Source: Symbiodinium natans (lineage: Eukaryota > Sar > Dinophyceae > Suessiales > Symbiodiniaceae). Taken from it: 64,000 nucleotides of DNA. Positions within the stretch are counted from its first letter, which is position 1, and each line of letters opens with the position of its first letter. The position numbers and the translations under genes were made by a program. The stretch covers positions 455,717 to 519,716 of the forward strand of contig CAJNDS010002073.1 in NCBI GenBank assembly GCA_905221605.1. The letters are read 5' to 3'. Shown one piece after another: positions 1 to 11,640 of this stretch. Below the pieces are notes generated by a model. The model had not been told where the DNA came from and searched no databases. It saw only the letters and a list, made by a program, of their open reading frames with translations.

Positions 1-552
1 GCTCTCTGTGGGCAGCCAAGTTTGGGCATCATGTAGTGCTTCACAAATACAGACTGAGCCGGGCAAGAAGGAAAGACATGAAGGGCTCCAGGTTTGCGGG
101 TATCTGCTCTTAAGACGCTCATGGTCCGCACGAAGTGAACCTGCCCTGGCTGGAGGGAGAGAGAGGGAGGGGGAGGGAGAGAGAGAGAGAGAGAGACAAA
201 AAAAAAAAAAAAAACTGAAAAACAACAATAAAAACAAAACTCCAGCAACACATGTAGCCCTTAAGCTCGAGCATTTTCCAAGCCCTATCACGCATTCCTT
301 GCGCCAAGGCTCGTGGCTATGCAGGGGTCGAGCAGCAGAAGGCCAGCCAGAACCCGAAGAGAAATCAGGGTTTGCAGGGTGTGATCCCCCCCCCCCCCCC
401 CCCCCTACTATTGATGTTTTTAATATTGGGGTTCAGTGTCGAGGCGCCAGGGGAGGGTTTGGTTTGGGGTGGGTTTGGACTGCGGTGGTTCTCCAACATT
501 AGCATGTAGGCCTCTTGGCCCTGGGCCTACCTTAATTCATGGACACAGCTGA
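1..552. other. Host sequence without a recognisable gene
   Basis: This stretch holds a purine (GA)n-rich tract near 151-196, a run of A at about 198-214 and a 20-base C run at 386-405. The open frames here consist of low-complexity translation and show no family motif, so no gene is called. Confidence 0.6.
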
Positions 553-900
553 AGGCATGAGGTCCCATTCCGCGTCGAGGCCATGACGGCACGGTTGGTG
601 GCCACCGACGGATCGGCTCAAGATGGTGTGGCGGGCTGCTCCGTCGTCCTCCCGAAAAAAGGGGCGGCCGCCGGCGACGGGGGCGAGGACCAGACCCCTG
701 TCGGGGCTGAGCTCAAGGCGCTCTGCGCGTTGACGCGGGCTCTTTGCGTTGCTGATGGCCTTGGCGTGCCCTGCAAGCGTGCCTACGCGCTGGTGGACTG
801 CCAGGTGGCGCTGCAGAGCATCAGGCGGCCTGACCATGCTGCCCTGCATGGCTTGGGCCTTCGACATCTACGACAACCTTCGGCGTCTTCAGCAACGATG
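553..900 (+). pseudogene. RNase H domain fragment of a degenerate retroelement
   Basis: An open stretch begins after a stop codon at 550-552, and the first ATG is at 583. It reads as an RNase H fold of the kind found at the C-terminus of retroelement reverse transcriptases. Visible signatures, numbered from the ATG at 583, are the first catalytic Asp in ATDGSAQDG (D9), the Glu in VGAELKAL (E43) and the third acidic residue in LVDCQVALQSI (D72). The domain then appears to shift frame near 855: the expected helix continues in another frame as FDIYDNLRRLQQR. It is cut off by a G run at about 901. No reverse transcriptase precedes it. The family assignment rests on motif spacing; the truncation and frameshift argue for a dead relic. 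Confidence 0.6.
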
Positions 901-1125
901 TGGGGGGGGGGGGGGGTTGGGGGTTATATATTCGGGGGGAGGGCTCATTATGATTGTGTCAGGCTTTGTTTCATGGGCTGGGGGCTTTGAGGCCTTTGCT
1001 AGGCTCTTGGTGTTATTGGGCTTGCAGCTGCGGGGTTGCCTTTCAAGGCTCAACATTCTTTGCTCAGAAGGCTATAGGGGCTTAAACAGTACCATAGGTT
1101 TAGGGTTTAGGGTATAGGGTTCCAA

Positions 1126-1251
1126 GGTTGTACCGCTGAAGGTGGCCCTGAGCATACTCCGAATATGGCCCTTGTAGGACCTTAAGGATCTTTAAACAGG
1201 GTCACCCAACCCAAAGGAACAAACTAAACTTTAAGGTCCAAGGTACAACCC
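1126..1251. repeat. Fold-back family 5, copy A
   Basis: The segment starts AGGTTGTACC and ends GGTACAACC, so its ends form an inverted repeat. It contains a CTTAAGG-like core and the phrase CAACCCAAAG. A second, diverged copy lies at 52,801-52,911. It carries no coding capacity and looks like a short non-autonomous element. Confidence 0.5.
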
Positions 1252-1284
1252 CTATGCCTGCATCAAACCCTACAGGGTTTTAGA

Positions 1285-1387
1285 TTGGGATGTTACCCCT
1301 TATATACTAACAGCCCTTAATAGGGATTACATTAGGGGGTATTACAATCCCTATGAAGGGCTGTTCGTATAAGGGGGAGCATCCCGA
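1285..1387. repeat. Fold-back family 1, copy A (about 100 bp palindrome)
   Basis: Begins TTGGGATGTTACCCCTT and ends in the complementary GGGGGAGCATCCCGA; the inner arms (ACAGCCCTTAATAGGGATTA / AATCCCTATGAAGGGCTGT) also pair, so the whole unit can fold on itself. The window has five other copies. This is a MITE-like non-autonomous element by structure; the mobilising enzyme is unknown. Confidence 0.75.
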
Positions 1388-1514
1388 CTTGCAGGTCTGT
1401 AAGCTTTGCATTGGCAATTGGGCAGACTGCTCTAACTCGCCATTGCGCATGTTTTGGCAAATGGAGCTCCCCCTCCCGGCATCCCAAAGCGATAAACATT
1501 CCCATCCCTCGAGG

Positions 1515-1600
1515 GTTTAGGGTTTTAGGTTTAGGGTTTAGGGTTTAGGCTTTAGGCTTTAGGCTTTATGCTTTAGGCTTTAGGCTTTAGGGTTACCCCT
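1515..1600. repeat. Telomere-variant heptamer array (TTTAGGG / TTTAGGC)
   Basis: About four TTTAGGG-like units pass into a run of TTTAGGC units with one TTTATGC variant. This shows a single-base variant being homogenised locally by tandem amplification. Confidence 0.75.
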
Positions 1601-2453
1601 GCATAAGCCGATCTCGCCAACCGCACAGCTGTTCGAGGCAGCGAGAACGCTCGTATGCGGGCATGACGAGCTGCGAGGCAGTTTGCGGGGGCCAGTGGTC
1701 TTCCATAGTTATATATTTGTTTCTTGATTTGTAAAATTCAGAACTATTTGTTTGTTACATACTTGGTTCCCAGAGCAATCGGTTCCTAGAGCAATTATTT
1801 ATATAGAGACCCCCCCCCCCCCCCCCCCCACAAGGCCCAAGTATATACCGTATACTGCGGAACGAGGCACCTGGACCCATTGGGCCTGCATACCCTGTCT
1901 CCACAGCCTATGAAAAATTTCCAGGGCACCCACATGCACAGTCTTCTTCAAGACCCCAAAAAGCTGCACACAATAGCAAAGATACAAGGTTCCTTATTCA
2001 CAGACACACCAATGCCTTTAATTTAGGAGCATACCTTAGATTGAATAGGGAGCCTTATCATGACGTATTTATATAAGGTATATTCCTCAATGAAGGGGAA
2101 TTCGTCTTCTGGGTTGAAAATCACCCTAACACCGAAACCCTAAACCCCAAAAAGCATTGAACTCACACAACTTATCCACGCCTTCCAGGGACCTCTCACA
2201 CCCCCCAGGCTCACAGAACCGATATAAATCCTCAGTCTCTGAACCCTAGAAGGCTTAGTCAGGGTTTCTGTGGGGTTTCGGGCTCAGGGTTTAGGGTTTA
2301 GGGTAAGTTATGCCAACCCCGATAAGACCTCAAGAAGCTCGTTTTCAAGCCCCATAGCTCCCAGAGTCCCCAATTCATCCACGCAGAACTCTCCCTGAAA
2401 CTCCGCGACTGCGAAATCGCCGCTGAGGCCGGGCTTGGGGAGGCTTTTGCTGG

Positions 2454-2495
2454 CTGGTTCTTAGGAGGGAACGAGGGAATGAGGTACCCTATACA

Positions 2496-2527
<32 letters not shown>

Positions 2528-2639
2528 CATATGTATATGTATATGTATATGTATGTAGTTATATATATATATATATGTATATATACCCTTCAAGGGGTTA
2601 TATAGGGACCTAATTCCCTCATTCCCTACTAAGAACCAG
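2454..2639. repeat. Fold-back family 4, copy A, with AT microsatellite core
   Basis: The left arm CTGGTTCTTAGGAGGGAACG and the right arm CATTCCCTACTAAGAACCAG are inverted repeats, followed inward by GAGGGAAT.AGGTACC and its complement. The loop is a long (TA)n/(TATG)n microsatellite. A second copy is at 20,171-20,294. Confidence 0.75.
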
Positions 2640-5401
2640 GGTGGGGGGGGGGGCTTAGAGTGTTGGGTTCAGGGGTTGCGGGTGAAGGATCGGATTTCGG
2701 GTTTAGGGTGTAGGGTTTAGGGTTTAGGGTTTGGGGCGTAGGATTTGACAGAGAATCTGAGGAGTGCATGGGGCTAGCGGCGAGAGCGAAAACGGCGCCC
2801 ACGGCACGATGGTGTTCCCATGTGTGCCGGTCTGAGGGTCGTGGTACGTACTTTTAACATACAACGGTACTACATATGGCCCTTCAACAGTTTGCTTTTA
2901 ATTGGGTTATAAGTACAGTTGTAGTTCACTTCTGTTAGTAAGCACCATGAACCTTTCTTAGTGGTTCCAAGGCGTACGTGTACCAGTTAACGAAAGTGCA
3001 GCTACTTGTACCAGTTAAGAGAGTAGATCTATCAATAGTTAAGTTCGCTTTTATGTTTAAACGAGCAGTTGTTGAACGTAGCATCGGTTGGAGGGCAGTT
3101 GCACGGTCGATACTTTATTTCTCGGGGTGGTCATCACCCTAGACCCTAAACCTTAAACCCTAAACCCTAAGCCCTAAGCCCTAAACCCTAACTGAGAAGG
3201 CTCCTTGGTCCCTGAAGAGTTCGTTGCCTGCCTGGCGTAAGACCCAAAAGCCTGGAACCCGGAGCTGGGGTTTAGGGTTTAAGTAGGGTTTAGGGTTTTA
3301 AGGTTTAGGGTTTAGGGTTTATTTAGGATTTAGGGTTTCTTTAGGGGTTTAGGGTTAGGGTTTATTTAGGGTTTAGGGTTTATGATTTCGGGTACCCTAG
3401 ACCCGCAACACAGCCTTGACCCCGTCGTCGAGTCGAACGTCCGCCTTGAGCTAGGCCCAGCAGAGACATGAGAAGGCCCACCGAGATGCTTCTTGTTGAG
3501 TTGTAAGTCTTTGGTCTTTGGTTTAGCCCAAGTTCAGGGTTTAGGTTTAGGGTTTAGGGTTTGGCGTTTGAAAGTTTGGGGTTTGGGGTTTTGGGTTTGG
3601 GGTTACTTGGTCGCCCGGTCGTGTCCTTTGCACTTTCTTGGCTATGGGTTCCCTTATACAGTAACCAACCCCAAAAAGTAAGGGGTGCCCTCGTTATAAT
3701 ATGGTTGCTGGGCTACCAAGCGGGGTTGTAGGGCTTCATCTGGGGTGCGCTTTTAGAACTGGGGTGCTTTGGGTTTTCGGGTAGAGTTTGCGGTGGTTTT
3801 AATTTTGGGTTTGGGTTGGCTTTATGTTTTCGTTTTATGGGTTTAGAGATGATTGGGATGCGGGCTTGTTGGCTCTAGGCTCTCGGGTTTTGGAGGGGGG
3901 GGGTGTTTTCATCTTTTGCGCCCAATCTGCTTCATTGCTTTTGTGGGCACTGAGCCTTTCTGATTATCGGACACCCGAAAATTCAAGAAAGCTAAAACCC
4001 TGTCAGAGAAGAGTTCGGTTGGGGGTTGAGCGACGAAGCAAGCTATGCGAGCTCGCGAACAGGAGTGCGCCCCTAAATCAAAAGAAAGGGCACACACACC
4101 CTGAGCCCTAAACCCTAAACCCACAGCATCGTTTTTGACACGGACACTGGGGCAGGCATGGACATGAGGCGCAGTTGCTGTACCCTAAACCCTAAACCCT
4201 AAACCCTAAACCCTAAACCCTAAACCCTAAACCCTAAACCCTAAACCCTAAACCCTAAACCCCCGTGGCAGGCATGGAAGACCGAGCTCGACGCTTTGAT
4301 CCTGAGCCAGGCGGCTGGTCCCTCAGATCTTTAGGGTTTAGGGTTTTGGTTTAATTGGGTTTAGGGTTTATGGGGTTTAGGGTTCAGGGTTTAGGGTTTA
4401 GGGTTTAGGGTTTCGGGTTTCGGGTTTAGGGAGTAGAGCTTAGGCGAGTGGTTGGCTAGGACTTGAAAAGTGGGACTTAGGCAGCAAGAAGTGGGACTTA
4501 GGTAGCATCTGGGCATATAGGTTCCACTACCCGGCGCGTCGTGGATTTTTCCAAAAACCCGAAAGCCCTGCCCAATTCTAGCCCTAACAGGCCTCAATCT
4601 GCGTCAGCGCGTAAGAGGATGTGCTCTCGAAGATGTAATGTTTAATGTTTGCCACTACCTATGCACTCTTCGGGTTTGGGGGTTTTGGGGTAGGGTTTGG
4701 GTTTAAGGTGTTTTTTAACGTTAATGAAAGCTGCGGCTAGTTGTTTCTTTGAGCTGGTGCCTCTGCTTAGACCTGACAACCAGTGCGCATAGGTAGTGGA
4801 GAACCCGAGTTAACTGGATTTTGGAGTACTATACTAATGCTTGTTTTTGGTCCTGGGTTCCTATTATAGCTGCTTATACCTAAAAGGTATCTACTGTTTT
4901 CCAGGGTCTACTCCAAAGAAGGGTTAAAGAAGTACCTGTCCAATGCATGTCCCTAAGCTCCAGCTTAAATGGCCCTCAAGCTCTTAGCACCCCCTAACCC
5001 CCTTAAACCTAAACTCTAACCCTTAACCCTAAACTCTACACCCCTGAACCCAAAACTCTAAACCCCAACCCTAATTAAACCCTAAAGCCCAAACTTCCAA
5101 GCCCCAAACCCCAAACTTGCAAACCCTAAACCCCAAACCCTAAACCCTAATTCCCAAACCCCAAACTTCCAAACCCTAAAACCCGTAACCCTAAACCCCA
5201 AACCTCTAACCCCAAACCCCAAACCCCAAACCCTAAACCCTAAACCCTAAACCCTAAACCCCATTCAGACTGCACTTCCAAGGAGGCCATGCAAAGAAGA
5301 GACAGCCTCACCGAGGAGAAGTCGAACCTGGAGGAGCCACACGCGGGGTTTCAGGGTCTAATGTCCCTGGTCCCCCCTAATATTAGACACCAGGAGTTAT
5401 G
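2640..5401. other. Host DNA dominated by telomere-like arrays
   Basis: TTTAGGG-type arrays occur near 2,700-2,740 and 3,270-3,390, and CCCTAAA-type arrays near 3,140-3,190 and 5,000-5,260, with unique sequence between. A GC-rich patch at about 2,770-2,830 has no clear reading frame. No gene is called. Confidence 0.6.
4182..4261. repeat. CCCTAAA tandem array, about 11 units
   Basis: Nearly perfect CCCTAAA heptamers, the C-rich strand of plant/alveolate-type telomere repeats. Both flanks are unique GC-rich sequence, so this is an interstitial array and not a chromosome end. Confidence 0.9.
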
Positions 5402-5670
5402 AAAAGTCACTAAAACCGGTTTAGGGTTTAGGGTTTAGGGTTTAGGTTTTAGGGTTTAGGGTTTAGGGTGCAAACCCTGAAATTTTCTGAAATCTCACAC
5501 CGGGCTCCTCAACCCTGACTCCGCTGAAGCCCCTAAACCCTACAAGGAGGGCCCCTCTTACTATACTAACCTATAGTTACGGGACTTATGGCCTAAGTTA
5601 GCTCCTATTAAAGGACTTGTAGCTCAGGAGAACAAGTCAGCCATCTGACAACTTAGGCCAGTAAACTCTA
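5402..5670. repeat. Duplicated segment, copy 1
   Basis: Starts GAAAAGTCACTAAAACCGG, runs through a TTTAGGG array, then GTGCAAACCCTGAAATTTTC and a stretch containing CTATAGTTA and TTATGGCCTAAGTTAG. The same order recurs at 6,779-7,048, with small differences. It is non-coding. Confidence 0.65.
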
Positions 5671-5859
5671 CAAGGCCGATATTTCCCTCGTCCGATATTC
5701 TCCACCATGGCCGATTTGGGGTCCACGGGTTTAGAGCTTCAGGGGTTCAGGAGTTTAGGGGTCTAGGGGTTTAGGGGTTTAGTGGTTGGGGTTTTAGGGG
5801 TTTGGGGGTTCAAGGGTTCAGGGGTTTAGGGGTTCAGGGTTGAGGGTTCAGGGTTTGGA

Positions 5860-5913
5860 GTGGAGGCACAGATTCGGCAACATGCGGCGCGCATTGCCGA
5901 GCTGGAGGCTGAT
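5860..5913 (+). other. Candidate exon island (coiled-coil-like)
   Basis: A short GC-rich island reads VEAQIRQHAARIAELEAD in one frame, a heptad-like amphipathic helix typical of coiled coils. It sits between TTTAGGG-rich stretches. Splice borders are not certain and the parent gene cannot be assembled. Confidence 0.3.
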
Positions 5914-6427
5914 GGGAGCGGGTTTGGCCTTGGGGTCTTTAAGGTCTAGGGTTTAGGGTTTAGGGTTTAGGGTTTCTAGTTTCTTCTTTTGGGCACCTTT
6001 TTGTTGCTAGGAAATTTTACAGTCGGATCGAAGCTAGCTAGGCACCCCCCAAACAGTGAAGTAGTTGGGTCGAGGTAGGTTGTTCAACTGTTGAGGGCTT
6101 GGCAAGTTGTGGGTTTAGTGTTTCGGATGCTGCGCTTGATTAGGGGTTTGAGGGTTCGGTGGAACGCTCTGGGCAGTAGGCTTTTTGCGTTGCTTAGCGC
6201 AGCGGAATTCCGACGTCATATGGAGATTTACGAAAGTAGGGGACCCCCAATTTCGATCCCTAAATAGTAGGACCCCCTTAGAACATGGCCACACAATAAG
6301 GTAAGTACCCCTAATTTCGGGGTATCATTAAACTGCAGGCGCAGGCAGCATCGCTTGAGGGAAAGCTTGCGAAGGCCAGGGAACTGCTCTGTGCGTGCTG
6401 CTTCTGCAGGGTTTTTGGGGGTTTAGG

Positions 6428-6511
6428 TTGGGATGTTCCCCCTTGTGCTAACAGCCCTTTTAGGGATTAATTCCCTAGTACGGAGTGTTAGTATAAGGGG
6501 GAACATCGCAA
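6428..6511. repeat. Fold-back family 1, copy B
   Basis: Starts TTGGGATGTTCCCCCTTG and ends AGGGGGAACATCGCAA. It is slightly shorter than the other copies because of a deletion in the central arm. Confidence 0.75.
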
Positions 6512-6778
6512 GGTTTAGGCTTCATGGGAGTGTGAGGAGATAAGCGGCTCTAGTTCTTTCTAGATTTCTTTAGATTTCAGGGTTTGGACGCTCTCGCGTG
6601 GATTCTACTTACTCGCCTACTTACAAAAAATGCCTGTACACCCTCCCTAGCCCCCCCCCCCCCCTTTGAACCAAAGCAAGTCCTCGAAACCATCCAAACC
6701 CCGAAATCTCCAAACCCGACCTACGACCCATCTACAACCCTACTCCCCAAATGTCCAAAACCCTGAACCTCCGAACCC

Positions 6779-7048
6779 AAAAAAGTCACTAAACCGGTTT
6801 AGGGTTTAGGGTTTGGGGTTTAGGGTTTAGGGTTTAGGGTTTAGGGTTTAGGGTTTAGGGTGCAAACCCCCGAAATTTTCTGAAATCTCCTTACTATACG
6901 AACTATAGTTAAGTTTAAGGGACTTATAGCCTAAGTTAGGATCCTTATAGCGCAATTGCTCGCTATAGTTAAAAGGACGTATGGCCTAAGTTCTGATCCT
7001 TCTAACCCAACTTAGCTCTACTTAGAACTGGGGTGGGCCCCTCCTGGG
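6779..7048. repeat. Duplicated segment, copy 2
   Basis: Second copy of the segment at 5,402-5,670: AAAGTCACTAAACCGG, a TTTAGGG array, GTGCAAACCCCCGAAATTTT, then CTATAGTTAAG and TTATAGCCTAAGTTAGG. The array length and 3' part differ between the copies. Confidence 0.65.
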
Positions 7049-7790
7049 AAACCCCTGAATCCAACTAAACCCCCCAAGGCATGCAAAATCATGGTCCCTA
7101 AACCCTAAACCCTAAACCCTAAACCCTAAACCCTAAACCCCCAGAAAGGCCCCCTGAGCTGACTGCCAGGACCGCGGGCTTGTGCAAGCCTTGCAAGCTC
7201 GGCTTGGGCTGAGCTAGGGCTGTTGCAGAGGGTTTCTGTAGGGTTTAGGGTTTAGGGTTTAGGGTTTAGGGTTTAGGGTTTAGGGTTCTAGAGAGTTTAT
7301 AGGACTTAGGTGAGTTGACTTAGACTCCGAGGTGAACTTGGGGCTCCTAAGGCCATCGTTTGTCTAGTTGCCTGTTTGCAACGTAGGGCCTTTGGGGTTA
7401 ACCCGCATAAGAGTTCTTAATAAGATAATCTATATAAGAGTTCCCAATAAGATAATCTATATAAGAGTTCTTAATAAGATAATCTATATGAAATTAGTTT
7501 CGTTGGGTTCTCAAGGTAGAATGTGGAGAGTCTCTGGGGTAAAGGGTGCTGCATTTGTTTCACCTCCGGCCTGGCTCCATCGATTGTCCTGCGGGAGATG
7601 GCGCCCCAAAAAGCAGAAGGGCCTGAGGCGACCGCAGCTTGCGAGGCCTAGCATTTTTTGCGGTTTAGGGTTTAGGGTTTAGGGTTCAGGGTGTAGGGTT
7701 TAGGGTTTAGGGTTTAGGGTGCAACCCTACAGCTGTCTTAGGATGCAAGGTCTTTTGAAGAAGGCTACTTATAGGAGGACCATTTCAGCC

Positions 7791-7858
7791 AGGACCCGGA
7801 GTCGGCCCTTATTTCCTTTTTTTTGGGGTTGGGGTTCCCTTAGGCTACTCCTGGGTCT
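7791..7858. repeat. Fold-back family 3, internally deleted copy
   Basis: Starts AGGACCCGGAGTCGGCCC and ends GGCTACTCCTGGGTC. It lacks the middle arm (CCTTTTAAACC.AAAAGGG) found in full copies, but both ends are intact. Confidence 0.65.
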
Positions 7859-9653
7859 CGTGACCTAAGTGTCCACAGCCCCCCTTTGACTGACCCACCT
7901 CGCTGAGCGGGGCATGGAGGTTGCTTTCGGTTCAGGTGGCTTAGGGCTTAGGGTTTTTGGTTTAAGGTTTAGGGTTTAGGGTTTGGTGCGGCTAGTGTGT
8001 GTGTGTGTGTGTGTAAGACCCCCGAATATAACACGGAAACCCCACTCAAAGAGACCACCAACCCATGTAATTCAAGCTTAATGATGTTTTCTCAAGAGTT
8101 GAGTTGCCGTTCTTTTCATTCCCCAAGCTCTTCAGTTCAATGCGGGCACATGACATAGAACCCATCTCTGTCTTCTTTCAACTCTAACCCTAAACCCAAG
8201 ACCCTAAGCCCCTAAACCCTTAACCCCTAAACCACTAAACCCTAAACCCTAAACCCTAAACCAACATCAGTCGAAAAAGATGAGAGTCCCCGGACTGGAC
8301 CTCTGACATGTGGGCTTCCTAGTGCTCCCCTCATGTACCCCTAATAAGTACAAATTGAGAATCCCCTGAGATTAAAGAACCCCCCCCCCCCCAACAAAAA
8401 AAAACAACTACAAGAGGCATAGAAATAAAGCCTTTGGAATCTAAACAACCAGAAGAACGAGACCCCTCCCCATCCTACATACAAGATTTCTGGACCTGCC
8501 AACCACAAATGTACCTTTGTAGTGACTGTTTGGGCCCTACAGCTCTTTAAGGCTCAGGCTTGAGGGTTTAGTTTGTATAGTAGCAGTATAGTAGCTTTGC
8601 AGGGTCTGAAGTGCATACAGTCACAGCTGTACGGACCCTTCTTCGGGAGCCCCTAAATCCTAAAGCCTAAACCCTAATAACTAATAACCCTAAACCCTAA
8701 ACCCTAAACCCGCAGCTGCCAAACCCTAAACCCTAAACCCGAAACTACCAAACCCTAAACCCTATTCCCGAAACCCGAAACTGCCAAACCCTAAACCCTA
8801 AACCCTGAGCCCGAGACGTCAGACCAAGGTGATCTCGCGACTAGGCTTGGCACGCGGCCGCTCGACATGCAACATCTTACCCTTACCGGCTCTTAGCAAA
8901 CCGTAAGGGTTTAGGGTTTAGGGTTTCCAAAGTTCGGAGTACCTTCTTGGGGTCCTAAGGGAATCTTTCTATTTGGGGTCCATTTTAGGGGTCCCCCATC
9001 TTCGTAAACCTCCATATAGTCGTCCCCTAAACGGAAATAGAGGGGTTCTTAGCATAGAATCCCTTCAAGGGCAATTTACAAATTATAGGGGAGATGCAAG
9101 GTAAATTCCGCAGGTCCCCTATTAAGAGCCAGTCAATATATACATACATAGGCAGCCAAGTGCACTTTCCTCACACACTTTGCCGCAAGCGACCCGAACC
9201 TCTGCATGTTCCAGCCCTGCCGCCCTTAACTCTCAACCCCGGAGCAGCCCGAAGCTCGCAACCGATTCATTTTTTAGGGTTTAGGGTTTAGGGTCTAGGA
9301 TTTAGGGTTTAGGGTTTAGGGTTTAGGGTTTGGGGCAGACTGTATGCCCTGAGAGTATACCCGAAACCTTCTGGGCAGCATACGCAACCCTATCAAAAGC
9401 CTTCCAAAATCCCTGTATGCACTAGCCTTCTACCCAGGGAGCGACAACAAAACTCTCTCAACCCCATATAAACCCACCCTGTGGGTTATACAGCCTTAAA
9501 ACCCTATCAGCTCAAGAACCAAACTAAACCCACGTTAAGCCCGCATCCTGATAAGCCCAAATCGAACCCTAACTCGCGCTCTCAGTTTCGAAACCCTCAA
9601 CCCTCTTCAACCTGTCCAGGGTTCAGGGTAGTAGAGTCTACACCCTACAGACC

Positions 9654-9832
9654 CTAAACCCTAAATCCTCCTAAACCCCAAACCCCCCAAACCCCAAACC
9701 CCCAAACCCCCAAACCCCCAAACCCCCAAACCCCCAAACCCCCAAACCCCCAAACCCCCAAACCCCCAAACCCCAAACCCTAAACCCCAAACCCTAAACC
9801 CTAAACCCTAAACCCTAAACCCTAAACCCTAG
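9654..9832. repeat. Mixed CCCCCAAA octamer and CCCTAAA heptamer array
   Basis: A core of about 13 CCCCCAAA octamers is embedded between CCCTAAA heptamers. The switch from 7- to 8-base units shows replication-slippage or gene-conversion style evolution of the telomere-like sequence. Confidence 0.85.
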
Positions 9833-9915
9833 GCTTCCTTCTCCGTCGACTCTGCAGTCTGGCGTTCGAGAATCTTCGGCAGCTCCTCGGCTCCGAAGCG
9901 CTTCAAGCAGAAGGT
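9832..9915 (-). other. Candidate exon island
   Basis: The minus strand reads 28 codons without a stop (TFCLKRFGAEELPKILERQT then AESTEKEA), rich in codons ending in G or C. It is framed directly by telomere-like repeats on both sides. No family is recognisable and the splice borders are unclear. Confidence 0.3.
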
Positions 9916-10966
9916 TTTAGGGTTCAGAGTTCAGGATTTGGGGTTTAGGGTTTAGGGTTTAGGGTTTAGGGTTTACGGGCTGGGCTTCGGGGTGTCGGGT
10001 GTGGGGTGTGAAGGTTTAGAAGTCTAGGGGGTTTAGGGGAAGGGGTTCAAAACCTATGAACACTAAGCTTTGGGGTTCAGAGTTCGTGTTTATGTTATAC
10101 CAAGAGTTCCATCCTTCCAGGTCTTCAACTCCTGGAATTCCTTGCCGTTTGTTGGATCAGAATAATTTTACTGTGTTTTGGTTTGCCTCTTAGATTAATT
10201 GGTATATGAGCGTAGCGTGTGAACTTGTCTAGGTAGCAAAGAAAGGTACAGGAAGCAGAACACCGCGTTAAATCTGAGAATCAATGGCTGGATTGGCCTT
10301 TTGTCATATGCAGAGTTTCGCTTGCTGTGCTGGGTGCAAAGACTTCACCGAATATGTCGTCGAATATGTAGCAGAAACGCTACCAACAAGATCACAGATT
10401 TGTCTCCCAACGACAATCTCATCGAATAGGTCACCCAAGATGTCACCGAATGTGACGCCGATAAGTCACTGACGATTAGCCCCAGTTACCTATCCTTGTT
10501 TTTTCCCTTTTTTCTGAACCCCTTGTAAACAATGCCCGTGGACACGAAGACACTACCTCAAGCGGCAGCGGTGTAGCCTAGCCTCCTAAATTTCTTCTTT
10601 CAGCTTTCGTGACAGCCCTTTCAGTCTCTGTAATCAGAGTGGCGGCTGCAATTTTTTCTCACAGGTTGAGCAACGCCCAGCCCGGTTCGGAGCTGCGTAT
10701 CAGTGAGTGAGTGAGTGAGTGCTGGGTGCAAAGGTCCTAAGCACATGGCGGCATCCTTGTCAAGGGGAACGAGAGATGGGATCTTTGCGCATGAGTTCAG
10801 CGATGGAAAAGGCTGTGAGTCTTAACTTCTAGAATCACGAAGAGTCCTCAGTATAAGGTCCGGGTATTCCCATTAAAAACCCCGGCCCGTATGCCCCTTA
10901 TGAAGTGTCACCCATATAAGCCTGAAAACAAGGTACCCCACCTGACAGCTCCCTTCCTGAAGTTGC

Positions 10967-11046
10967 CCTAAACCCTAAACCCTAAACCCTAAACCCTAAA
11001 CCCTAAACCCTAAACCCTAAACCCTAAACCCTAAACCCTAAACCCT
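10967..11046. repeat. CCCTAAA tandem array, about 11 units
   Basis: Perfect or near-perfect CCCTAAA heptamers flanked by unique sequence. Confidence 0.9.
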
Positions 11047-11288
11047 ACTGGGAACGAACCACATGCGGGTTTGCAAGGTTCACGCCGAGAGAGTTGGCCA
11101 AGATGGCTTACTCTCTGGCGAAGCTGAGGTCCGACTTCCAGAAGCCTCATATGGGGTTTGGGGTTTAGGGGTTTAGGGTTTAGGGTTTAGGGTTGAGGGT
11201 TGAGGGTTTAGGGTTTAGGGTTTAGGGGGAAAGGGTTTAGGGTTTAGGTTTTAGGGGTTTAGGGTTTAGGGTTTAGGGTTTGAAAGGC

Positions 11289-11640
11289 TTATACAGGGGG
11301 TTGAAGGGTTTAAGGGTCTAGAGGTTTGGGGGTTAGGGTTTACGCAGGGGGTTGAGGGGTTTAAGGGTCTAGAGGTTTAGGGGTTAGTGTTTAACAGGTT
11401 TACACAGGGGGTTGAAGGGTTTAAGGGTCTAGAGGTTTAGGGGTTAGGGTTTAAAAGGTTTACACAGAGGGTTGAGGGGTTTGAGGGTCTAGAGGTTTAG
11501 GGGTTAGGGTTTTAATGGTTTATACAGGGGGTTGAGGGGTTTAAGGGTCCAGAGGTTTAGGGTTTAGGGTTTAGGGCTCAGGGCTCAGGGGTTAATTCAG
11601 GTAATTGAGAGGTTTAAGGGTCTAGAGGTTTAGAGGTTAA
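11289..11640. repeat. 60-bp minisatellite, about 5.5 units
   Basis: The unit contains ACAGGGGGTTGAGGGGTTTA and GGGTCTAGAGGTTTAGGGGT. The spacing is 60 bases in the middle units. The sequence is itself built from diverged TTTAGGG-like words, so a telomere-like stretch appears to have been amplified as a higher-order unit. Confidence 0.85.

Larger units (their letters stand above)
901..2453. other. Host intergenic or intronic DNA with telomere-like repeats
   Basis: Contains a G run at 901-917, scattered TTTAGGG units, a TTTAGGC-variant tract near 1,515-1,600, a C run at about 1,810-1,829 and two fold-back elements listed separately. No coding region is recognisable. Confidence 0.6.
7049..11278. 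other. Host DNA: telomere-like arrays and unique sequence
   Basis: Interstitial arrays lie at about 7,098-7,140, 7,235-7,285, 7,660-7,725, 8,680-8,810, 8,908-8,930, 9,270-9,330 and 9,935-9,975. A threefold 26-base tandem repeat containing AAGATAATCTATATAAGAGT lies near 7,405-7,485. The interval 10,020-10,960 is nearly free of telomere-like repeats but shows no recognisable gene; it includes an eight-unit-free (GTGA)n tract near 10,703-10,721. Confidence 0.55.

Noticed and set aside
4182-4261. True chromosome end
   Set aside because: Unique sequence lies on both sides and arrays of both orientations follow for tens of kilobases; this is interstitial.
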